This document shows, piece after piece, positions 39,319-47,408 of a stretch of 52,151 nt of DNA. Under the pieces are notes generated by a model, which was not told the origin of the DNA, did not search any database, and saw only the letters and a program-made list of their open reading frames with translations. Source of the stretch: CAWJEL01 sp964647255 (lineage in GTDB: Bacteria; Chloroflexota; Anaerolineae; CG2-30-64-16); NCBI GenBank assembly GCA_964647255.1, contig CAZYGI010000023.1:1-52151 (forward strand), read 5' to 3'. Numbering within the stretch: the first letter of the stretch is position 1; every line of letters begins with the position of its first letter. The translations under genes and the position numbers were made by a program.

Positions 39319-39350
39319 TTGACATCCCCCCCCCCCACCAATGCTATCAT
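39319..39350 (+). promoter_or_regulatory. Promoter with an 11-C tract in its spacer
   Basis: TTGACA (39319-39324) is followed by T and 11 consecutive C (39326-39336), then TGCTATCAT. The -10 may be TGCTAT (39342-39347, 17-bp spacer) or TATCAT (39345-39350, 20-bp spacer). Slippage of the C-run would change the spacing. Confidence 0.6.
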
Positions 39351-39414
39351 TCTGCCAAACTCCAATTCAACGGTGGATCCCTCTGTACTCACACACACGA
39401 CAAGGAGGTTGCCG

Positions 39415-40854
39415 ATGAAGACGTCTTCCGCACATCATCCAGCCGCGCTGGGCTGGATGATTCCCTTGATCATCATCGTGCTGTTCCTCGTGCCCGTCGT
39501 CGGCCATTCGGCTGGTATTAACAGCAAAGACAACGCCGGCGCGGCGGCTGTCCGCACGAACACGCCCAAACCGACGCACACACCCCGGCCCAGCAACACC
39601 CCCAAACCCACCGCGACCCTCGACGCCTTCGTGTCCCCGCTGCTGGGCACCACCCCACTGCCCCTGGCGCAGACCCTATCACGCCACGCGCGGTTGCCAC
39701 TGGTGCTGAAACAGCCCACGCCCTTCCCGACGCCCGGCCCCTACGGCTGGAAGGGTATCGCGCATGCCGCGCAGGCCGCCGAAGCCATCGGCATGGACGC
39801 GGGTCCAGCCAATCAGTTCTGGGGACTGAAGCCAAATTGGTGGTATGATTGGGGTTACCATATCACGAACACAACATCGCAGGCAGCGACCAACGTGGCC
39901 AGCACGTTGGCGATCCTGGAAGCCGGCCTCAAGGATATCGGCTATGCGCCTATGCTTTACTGCATGAGTGATGCTTCACACGGCTCGCTCTCACCCCTGG
40001 ATGCCGCGGGTCTGGCACGCAAGTACCCTGGTCGTGTGTGGCTGCTGTTCAACGAGCCGGATAACCCTTTCCAGTGTGGCTCCGCTATTGACGAGAATAA
40101 TAGCGCAAAAAAGATCGAGAGGTGGGTAGAAAAAGAGAATTGGGAGAAGTTAGGCGAATACCTGGGTCAGCAATACGTACTATACTACGATGCTATCAAG
40201 GCTGCTGATCCGGCTGCCAAGATATTCTTCAACACATGGCAGTTGCCGCTCCCGACTCTGACCGGTATCTACAAGCCAGGTGGCGTCAGGTTATGGAACG
40301 CCTTCTTGCAGGAGGTGAATCGGCAGGGCCGATCACTGGATGGGCTCGCTTTACACGCCTATCCGAGCGATCCTACCACCTTCCACGCGGGATGCCAGTG
40401 GTATTACTACCTGGAACCTAACTGCGTGCAAGAGGCGTTGGTCAGCGCCTACAAGTTTTTCCAAGGTTCAGACGGCACGCCATCGCAGAACCTTTATGCG
40501 GCGCTGACACGCAATAAACCGATCTGGATCACCGAGATCGGCGTTCTGCAAAACCTCGGCTATACAATATCGGGGGGAAATCCTCAAAAGCTGACCTGGA
40601 AGCTCGTGAACGAGAAGTTCGAAACACCGCTGCTGAGTTGGCTCACACAAAACACGATACCGAACAAAAGTTGCGCCCACATCAACGGCGTGGCATGGTT
40701 CACGACGTATACCCCCGACTACACGGCCAGCAATCTGCTTGACCATCTCGCCTTCCAGGCCATGCCGTCCGTGCACCAGTTGTCTCCTGTCGGCGCAACT
40801 TGGCGGGACGCGAGCTGCCCGACCTGCCGGTGTCCAGGCTCAGGTTGTCCTTGA
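39415..40854 (+). CDS. Secreted glycoside hydrolase-like TIM-barrel protein
   Basis: The 479-residue protein has a signal peptide or anchor (about 10-32, LGWMIPLIIIVLFLVPVVG), a Thr/Pro-rich linker (TNTPKPTHTPRPSNTPKPTA) and RLPLVLKQPTPFP before the main domain (about 125-440). The domain shows a clan-A glycosidase pattern: WWYDWGYHI, YAPMLYCM, WLLFNEPDNPF (probable acid/base Glu), IFFNTWQLP, LDGLALHAYPSD and IWITEIGVL (probable nucleophile Glu). This order resembles Asl1-like/GH128 beta-1,3-glucanase-type barrels, though the family call is tentative. AAGGAGG precedes the ATG. The Cys-rich end (SCPTCRCPGSGCP) is duplicated downstream as a fragment. The promoter contains an 11-C tract. Confidence 0.7.
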   Translation: MKTSSAHHPAALGWMIPLIIIVLFLVPVVGHSAGINSKDNAGAAAVRTNTPKPTHTPRPSNTPKPTATLDAFVSPLLGTTPLPLAQTLSRHARLPLVLKQPTPFPTPGPYGWKGIAHAAQAAEAIGMDAGPANQFWGLKPNWWYDWGYHITNTTSQAATNVASTLAILEAGLKDIGYAPMLYCMSDASHGSLSPLDAAGLARKYPGRVWLLFNEPDNPFQCGSAIDENNSAKKIERWVEKENWEKLGEYLGQQYVLYYDAIKAADPAAKIFFNTWQLPLPTLTGIYKPGGVRLWNAFLQEVNRQGRSLDGLALHAYPSDPTTFHAGCQWYYYLEPNCVQEALVSAYKFFQGSDGTPSQNLYAALTRNKPIWITEIGVLQNLGYTISGGNPQKLTWKLVNEKFETPLLSWLTQNTIPNKSCAHINGVAWFTTYTPDYTASNLLDHLAFQAMPSVHQLSPVGATWRDASCPTCRCPGSGCP

Positions 40855-40865
40855 AAGGTGTAGCC

Positions 40866-42107
40866 ATGCTCAAACGAATGACTCTCGGGGGAGGCAGCAT
40901 TTGGGCGCTGGTGTGTTGGCTGCTTCTCAGTCTTAACACCGCAGGCCTCGCCGACACGCTGCCGGCAGGGTGTGGCACCACGGGCGGGTCGTTGTATGTC
41001 TCGCCCACCTTCGCAGAAGATCGGACCCTGTTCCAGAAATCATACGCGGATGGCCGATCTATGCTCATAAGAAGCACCGATGGCGGCCTCTCGTGGGCTG
41101 AATTTAGCTATCCCGACGGATCCGATGTCATTTATGATCTGTACTTTTCGCCGCAGTATGCGCGGGATCAGACGCTCTACGCGACCTATGGTGGCCCCAG
41201 CGGCCGGCTGGAGCGCTCAACCGATGGCGGAGAGTCTTGGACGACGCTGACGACGCCCCGCACTACAGCCATCACTTTTCCGGTCATGGCGCTGTACGAT
41301 GCCGCGACGTTGTTTCTGGGCTATGGCGGAGGCCAGCCCGGCGGCTACAGCGAACAGGGTCTGTTCTATTCAGCCGACGGCGGCCGCACCTGGGAACATC
41401 GCTTCGTGGGTGGCATCGCCGCGGTGGCGCTGTCGCCGAACTACGCCCAGGATGCCACACTCATGGTCAGCCCCGTGGCCTACCACGCCGATGGCGGCAT
41501 TATGAAGTCCACCGATCGCGGCCTCACCTGGCAGCCCAGCCGGGAAGGATTGCGCTGGGGCGGTGACGGCGCCACCGACCAAATCATCTTCTCGCCGGAC
41601 TTCGCCCACGACCGCACCGTCTTCTGCGCCAGTTGGTGGGGCCTCTACAAATCCACCGACGGCGGGGACCATTGGCTGAACGCCGACGATACCCTCAACC
41701 CGGAGCACGGCCCCAGCGAACCCAGCTTAGTCGTCTCGCCGCACTATCCGCAAGACCGCACCCTTTGGGCCACCTGGCGGAACCCCGAACACGGCCAGGC
41801 CCGCTCGACCGATAGCGGCCGCACTTGGCGGCATTTGCCCACTGCGGTTTGGTGGCTGTCGGCAAGTAAAACGTGCCCCGTTCAAGGCGCGTGCCAGGTG
41901 GTCTTGTTTGGTGAGAATCAGAATGGATACCTCATCAAATCCTTCGACGGAGGGGACACCTGGCAATGCCTGGAGGAGCCGGATGCGCTGCCGCCCACAC
42001 CTGCACCCCCCATCGAAATCCCGGAGCCGGCCACCTGGCTGCTCCTGGCCGGCGGGATCGGGCTGCTGGCGAGATATGGCTGGCGCAAGGCCACGCGATG
42101 GCGCTGA
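40866..42107 (+). CDS. Secreted Asp-box repeat protein with PEP-CTERM signal, copy 1
   Basis: The 413-residue protein has a signal peptide (about 1-35) and seven Asp-box motifs of the sialidase/YCF48 type (STDGGLSW, STDGGESW, SADGGRTW, STDRGLTW, STDGGDHW, STDSGRTW, SFDGGDTW) alternating with SP.YA.D.TL strands, so a beta-propeller is expected. No sialidase RIP or catalytic Tyr/Glu motif is evident, so it is probably a binding protein. The end, EIPEPATWLLLAGGIGLLARYGWRK in outline, has the PEP motif, membrane helix and basic tail of PEP-CTERM sorting signals. The ATG at 40866 follows AAAGGTG and lies 11 bases after the glycosidase-like gene. A paralogue follows. Confidence 0.85.
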   Translation: MLKRMTLGGGSIWALVCWLLLSLNTAGLADTLPAGCGTTGGSLYVSPTFAEDRTLFQKSYADGRSMLIRSTDGGLSWAEFSYPDGSDVIYDLYFSPQYARDQTLYATYGGPSGRLERSTDGGESWTTLTTPRTTAITFPVMALYDAATLFLGYGGGQPGGYSEQGLFYSADGGRTWEHRFVGGIAAVALSPNYAQDATLMVSPVAYHADGGIMKSTDRGLTWQPSREGLRWGGDGATDQIIFSPDFAHDRTVFCASWWGLYKSTDGGDHWLNADDTLNPEHGPSEPSLVVSPHYPQDRTLWATWRNPEHGQARSTDSGRTWRHLPTAVWWLSASKTCPVQGACQVVLFGENQNGYLIKSFDGGDTWQCLEEPDALPPTPAPPIEIPEPATWLLLAGGIGLLARYGWRKATRWR

Positions 42108-42155
42108 TGGCATGAAAACGTCAAGGCGCGACACATGCCACCCAAATAGGATGAC

Positions 42156-42287
42156 GTGGCCAGCAACCTGCTCGACCATCTCGCCTTCCAGGCCACGCCG
42201 CCTGTGCGTCAGTTATCCCCCGTCGGTGTAACCTGGCGCGATGCGAGCTGTCCAACCTGCCAGTGTCCAGAACCAGGTTGTCCATGA
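42156..42287 (+). pseudogene. Duplicated 3' end of the glycosidase-like gene
   Basis: These 44 codons (VASNLLDHLAFQATPPVRQL...SCPTCQCPEPGCP-stop) copy the last ~44 codons of the gene ending at 40854, with about 25% base changes. There is no start or upstream domain. The fragment sits immediately before the second Asp-box gene, exactly as its source precedes the first, which marks the end of a segmental duplication. Confidence 0.85.
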
Positions 42288-42301
42288 AAGAAGCACACGA
42301 G

Positions 42302-43558
42302 ATGCGCTCCAAACTTACCTGGGGAATCCCAAGCCTGATTGTAGCGTGCTGGCTTTGGCTGAGCCAAGCCATACCTCTGGTACGCGCGGACACCACCCTG
42401 CCACTTTGCGGCTCCAGGCTTATATCAGGATTCCTGTCTGTCTCGCCGACCTTTGCCCAAGATCGTACGCTATTGTTCCGGCGCCATATCATGCATACCC
42501 CCTGGGCCCTCCTCAAAAGCACCGATGGCGGCCTCTCATGGGCGGAGATCAGCTATCCCGGCGGATCCGAGGGCATTGACGGTTTGTTCTTTTCGCCGCA
42601 GTATGCGCAGGATCAGACACTCTACGCAACCTATGATGGCTATCTGGGCCGGCTGGATCGCTCGACCGATGGCGGAGAGAGTTGGACGACGCTGACGACG
42701 CCGCGCACCGGTGGTTCGACCGCTGCGACCCTGGCGGTGTACGATATAAATACCTTGTTCTTGGGCTACGGCGGGGGCCAACCCGGCGGCTACAGCGAGC
42801 AGGGCCTCTTCTATTCGACCGATGGCGGCGGCTCCTGGGAGCGCCGCTTCGTGGGCGGGGTCGCCGCGGTGGCGTTGTCGCCGAACTACGCCCAGGATGG
42901 AACGATCCTGATCAACCCCGTCGCTTACCACTACGATGGTGGGATCTTCAAGTCCACCGACCGCGGCCTCACCTGGCAGCCCAGCCGGGAAGGGCTCGAC
43001 TGGGGCGGCGATACCGTGACCTGGCAGATCATCTTTTCGCCGGATTTCGTCCACGATCATACCGTGTTTTGCGCTAACCGCGGTGGTGGTGGCGGCGGTA
43101 CTTACAAGTCCACCGATGCTGGCGACCATTGGACCAGCATTGATCAGTCGTTGAAGCCCGATTTCGTTGCCTGGCCGGACCTGGTCTTGTCACCCCACTA
43201 CCCTCAGGATCAGACCCTGTGGGTCAGTGGCTATCCCCCCTGGCTGCTGGCGCGCTCCACCGATGGCGGCGCGACCTGGCGCAAGTTGTCTTTCTATCTG
43301 CTGACCCCCTTGGCAGCGCCAGAAACGTGTGCACCGGATGGGCGTTGCCGGGTGGAACTGATCGCACGCGACGAGTCCGCTTCCTTGGGAATCTACAAAT
43401 CCTTCGACGGCGGGGACACCTGGCAATGTCTGGAAGAATCGGATGCGCCGCCCACGCCCGCACCCCCCATCGAAATCCCGGAGCCGGCAACCTGGTTGCT
43501 TCTGACGGCCGGGCTGGCCGGCGCCGGCGGGTGGATGAGGCGGCGCCGCGCCGGATAG
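42302..43558 (+). CDS. Secreted Asp-box repeat protein with PEP-CTERM signal, copy 2
   Basis: This 418-residue paralogue of the preceding Asp-box gene shares its whole layout: signal peptide (MRSKLTWGIPSLIVACWLWL), seven Asp boxes (STDGGLSW, STDGGESW, STDGGGSW, STDRGLTW, STDAGDHW, STDGGATW, SFDGGDTW) and a PEP-CTERM end (EIPEPATWLLLTAGLAGAGG, then RRRR). Long blocks such as GGGQPGGYSEQGLFYS are identical. A Gly-rich stretch (NRGGGGGGTYKS) is new. The ATG at 42302 aligns with the start of copy 1; an ATG at 42284 overlaps the duplicated fragment and is less likely. The ribosome site (AAAGAAG) is weaker than in copy 1. It ends 79 bases from convergent glnE. Confidence 0.85.
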   Translation: MRSKLTWGIPSLIVACWLWLSQAIPLVRADTTLPLCGSRLISGFLSVSPTFAQDRTLLFRRHIMHTPWALLKSTDGGLSWAEISYPGGSEGIDGLFFSPQYAQDQTLYATYDGYLGRLDRSTDGGESWTTLTTPRTGGSTAATLAVYDINTLFLGYGGGQPGGYSEQGLFYSTDGGGSWERRFVGGVAAVALSPNYAQDGTILINPVAYHYDGGIFKSTDRGLTWQPSREGLDWGGDTVTWQIIFSPDFVHDHTVFCANRGGGGGGTYKSTDAGDHWTSIDQSLKPDFVAWPDLVLSPHYPQDQTLWVSGYPPWLLARSTDGGATWRKLSFYLLTPLAAPETCAPDGRCRVELIARDESASLGIYKSFDGGDTWQCLEESDAPPTPAPPIEIPEPATWLLLTAGLAGAGGWMRRRRAG

Positions 43559-43637
43559 CGCCTGAGGGCATTTTTCGATATCAGCCAAGCGAAATAGATC
43601 TTGGTTGGATGCCGCGAACCTGTCAAAGCTACGAGCG

Positions 43638-46600
43638 TCACCCAAGCAGCCGCGCGCCCAGCCGCTGCACCCACGCCATCTGCTCGCTGATCGCGACGCC
43701 GAGGCGCGTGGGATCGGCGCCGTGGCCCAGCCGCCGTGCCAGGAACGCGAATTCTTCGGTGTCCTGCGGCGGCACCGTCAGGTCGCGGTTGTTCCCCCGC
43801 ACCATCCGCAGCGCGTTGATGAGCTGCTGCAGGAAGGCCAGCGCCTCGTGCAGCCGGGCGCCGTTTTCGGCGGACAGGATGCCCGCGTCGGTCAGGCGGG
43901 CGATGGCGTCGGCGGTGTTGGTGACGCGCACCGCCGGGTGCGCCGCGCCGTGGCGGATCTGCAAGCCCTGGACGATGTACTCCACGTCCACCAGCCCGCC
44001 CTGGCTGAATTTGGCGTTCAGCGTGCCAGGCGTCACCAAGTGGCGCAACTGCCGCTCGCGCATGGCCCGCATCGCGGCGACGTCGAACGCCGCGTCGCCG
44101 TACACGTAGAGATCGCGCAGCGCACAGACCTGGCGGCCGAGCGCCTCATCCCCCGCAATGGGGCGCAGCTTGACCAGGGACTGACGTTCGTAGCTCCACG
44201 CGGGGCCGGCCAGCGCGAAATAGCGCCGGAACGACTCCAACGCGACCGCCAGGCTGCCCATCTTGCCGTAGGGCCGCAGTTGCAGGTCAATCTCGAAGAT
44301 GCCTTCGCGGCGGGCCGTGACCGCCCGCGTCGTGCTCAACACCAGCTTCTCGAAGTACTCCGGCATCGAGATGACCTTCGGACCGGCGGTCTCGCCCGCG
44401 CCGTCGAAGATGAACATCAGCTCGATATCGGAAGCAAACCCAAGCTCGCGGCCGCCGCACTTGCCCAGCGCACAGACCGCCAGCCGGGGTGGGCGATCCG
44501 GCTCACCGAGCAGCGCGCCGTGTTGGGCGTCCAGCTCCCGCGCCGCGCGTTCGGTTGCCGCGGCAATCACCGTCTCGACCAGATCGCTCAGCTCGGCCGC
44601 GAATTGGGCGTAGGAGGGTGTGCGGCCGAGGATGTGGCGCATGTCAATGCGGAACATCTCGCGATCCTTGAACGCGTTGAGCGTCTCCCGCCAGTCGGCG
44701 GACGCGGCTAGCTGTGCGGCGAGATCTGCCGTCAGGCGCGCCCGGCTCTTTTCGCTCGACAGCGCGTCCACGTCCTCGACGACCGGGAAGAGATTGGCGT
44801 GCTGCATGCGGAGGAAGTCATCCCACAAGAATTCGCTGACGCCCAACAGCCGTGCCAGCGCATCCAACACCTCCGGTCGCTCCAGCGATGCCAGCTCGTC
44901 GGGCCACGCCGGCCGGCTGAAGAGTTCACCCAGATATTCATTGAAATGCAGGAGCGCGGTCTCCGGGTTCGGCGAATGCGGCAGCAGATGGGTGAAGTGC
45001 TTGACGAGCACCGTCGCGGCGCGCAGCTCGCGCTGCCGCTCCGGCGTCGTGATCTTCTGGCCGCGCGCGTCGGTGATGTGCAGGGTGTCCTGCACGCGGC
45101 TGCCGATCGTTGCTACGGACACCTGGCTGATGTGGACGCCATTCAACGCCAGCGCGTTTGCCAGCTCGTACAGGAAGCCGATGGTGTCGGCCCCGCCGAT
45201 GCGGAGGACGGTGTACCGGTCGGATGCCTCGTTGTCAATCTCGACCTCGATGGGGTGGAGGGTCGGCGTCGCGCCGGCCAGACCGGGGACAGCCAGCGCC
45301 ACGCGCTTCGCCAGCTCGCCCTGGGCCTCGCGGCCGCGCTGCCCTTCCAGCAGGCGCAGCAGCGCGGCCAGGTCGGTGGTGTATTGCCGCCACAGGGCCG
45401 GCATGTCGCCCGCTGCGCCCGCCGGCCCGCCCGCCTCCCGGTGCAGCGTGAAGACGTCCACGATCTTCCGCCGCGCGTCGCCCCCCGACCGGTCCCCGGC
45501 TTGTTCATACGTGTAGACGTGCCCGTCCAGGATGCTCATGCCGAACGCAAAGAAGAGGCCCGCGATCACCGAGAGCTCGCCGAGATAATCGTAGGCGACG
45601 ACGGTCACGCGCCAGAAGTCATCGCCCAGATCTTCGGCCAGGACCTCAACCGGGTTGCGATCGTTCAGACGTTCGGCCATCGCCGCGTGGCGTGCGATTT
45701 CCTCCTGGGCGAAGGTCGCGGCATAGGAGGGCGACAGGCGGGCCAGGTGCTTGCGGATCGCCGATTGCTGATCCGCGGCGGTCGGCGTCCGGTCGCTGAT
45801 TCCGGTTTTCGGATCTTCGGTCATCTCATCAACTCCTCGTTGAGTTGGCGCCCCGTTCGCAGCGGCGGGGGTGAGGTGGCGCAGATAGACGGCGCGGATG
45901 GCTGCGCTGTGCTGCTGGTAGTGGGTCACGAATTGCTCGGCGGCCGTTTCCCCGCTGAAACCCAGCCGGCGGGCCAGGTAGCGGAGGTCGGCCGGGTTCG
46001 TCGGGAGCGTGTGCGTCTGAGTGTAGTCCAGGATTTGCAGGTAATGCTCGACGGTGCGCAGGAAGGTGTAGCCGTCGGAGAGCACGCGGTGGTCTTCGGG
46101 CGACAGCAGGCCGGCCTCGGCCAGGCTGCGCAGCGCATCCGGCGTGTTGGCCGTGCGCAGCTCCGGGTGTGCCGCGCCGTGCGCCAGTTGCAAGTATTGC
46201 GCGACGAATTCGGCGTCGCGGATCGAACCCTCACCCAGCNNNNNNNNNNGGTGCGGCCGGCCTGGCGCAGGTGCGACTCGGTGAGCTGTTTCATGCCGTG
46301 CACTTCGGCGCGGATGGCCTCGGCGCCGGCGCTGAAGAGCAGCGGCCCGGCGCGGCGGAGGAACTCGGCGCCCACGGCCTCGTCGCCGGCCACGACGCGC
46401 GCCCGCAGCAGCGCCTGCCGCTCCCACAGCCGGGCGTGGCGCTCGAGATAGGTGAGATAGCCATCCACGGTGGAGACCAGCGGGCCGACGCGGCCCCAGG
46501 GCCGCAGCCGCATGTCCACCCGGTAGAGGAAGCCCTCGGTCGTCGCCTGGGTCAGCGCGGCGATCAGGCGTTGGCCCAGGCGCTCGTGTTCCTCGGCATC

Positions 46601-47335
46601 GCCTGCCGCCAGGAAAAGGAGGTCCACATCGGAGCTGTAGTTGAGCTCGCTCCCGCCGAGCTTGCCCATGCCGAGCACCGTGAAGCCGCCGGGGAAGTTG
46701 CGCAGCGTGCTGGCCAGCATGTCCAGGCACACCTGAATCGTGTTGTCCGCCAGGCGCGAGAGCTGTTCGGTCACGGTCGCCAGGTCGAGCAGCCCGGCCA
46801 GGTCGGCCGCGCCGATCCGCAGGAGATCCCAATGCTGGTAGCGCCGCAGCGCGTCCAGCGCCGCAGCCGGGTCGCTCCGCTCCAGCTCCCGGACCGTCGC
46901 TATGAACGCTTCCAGGTAGATTTGCCGGCTGCTCTTGGCGACCGCCAGCGCGCCCGGCGTGGTGACGCGTGGATATTGCTCCGGTGCACTGAGGAGGATC
47001 TCGCTGAGGAACTGGCTGCCGGCGAAGATCGCGCCCAACAGGTGCAGCGCGTGGGGGTCGGCCGCCAAATCAGCGAGGACGGCCGCGCGCCGCGGGACCG
47101 AGGCGATGAAACGCTCCAGGTTGACCAGGGCCCGGTCGGAGTTCGCGGTCTCGGCCAGCGTGCCCAGCAGCGAGGGGAACAGGCGCTCCAGCGCGGCGCG
47201 CTCTTCCGCTGACCTGCCCAACGCCTGAAGCCGGCGCGCCGCCCCGCGCCAGTCCTCGAGGCCCAGTGGGACGAGCAACTCCCGGGCTCCGGCATCAGAG
47301 GCAAGGCGGGCAAGGAACTCGTTCACGAATGGCAT
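43638..47335 (-). CDS. glnE: Glutamine synthetase adenylyltransferase with inserted ACT domains (scaffold gap inside)
   Basis: One gene of ~1230 residues, broken by ten N at 46240-46249; the frame is not kept across this placeholder. The N-terminal nucleotidyltransferase (deadenylylation half) has GKLGGSELNYSSDVDLLF (about 220-237) and YRVDMRLRPWGR. After the gap come helical GlnE segments (LGEGSIRDAEFVAQYLQLAH). Then, unusually, two ACT-like domains occur: DDFWRVTVVAYDYLGELSV..MSILDGHVYTY (about 45480-45640) and YTVLRIGGADTIGFLYELAN..VHISQVSVATIG (about 45080-45230), as in GlnD. The C-terminal adenylyltransferase has ALGKCGGRELGFASDIELMF, with D-x-E in place of D-x-D, and IDLQLRPYGKMG. It should modify GlnA Tyr ~397. 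The ATG at 47335 follows AGGTGG. Confidence 0.9.
46240..46249. other. Assembly gap (10 N)
   Basis: Ten N within glnE, flanked by ESHLRQAGRT-coding sequence on one side and LGEGSIRDAEF-coding sequence on the other. The reading frames on the two sides are offset, so the true gap size differs from ten or the joining bases are wrong. Confidence 0.98.
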
Positions 47336-47408
47336 CCACCTGGGACCGAGGCTGTGCGAAGTCGCCTGTAAGACCGACCGATCTGCCGTTTGCCGTTATC
47401 GCAGCGGG

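Noticed and set aside
45926..47335. Two separate glnE-like genes on either side of the N run
   Set aside because: The halves are complementary parts of one GlnE; the apparent frame change is created by the ten-N placeholder.
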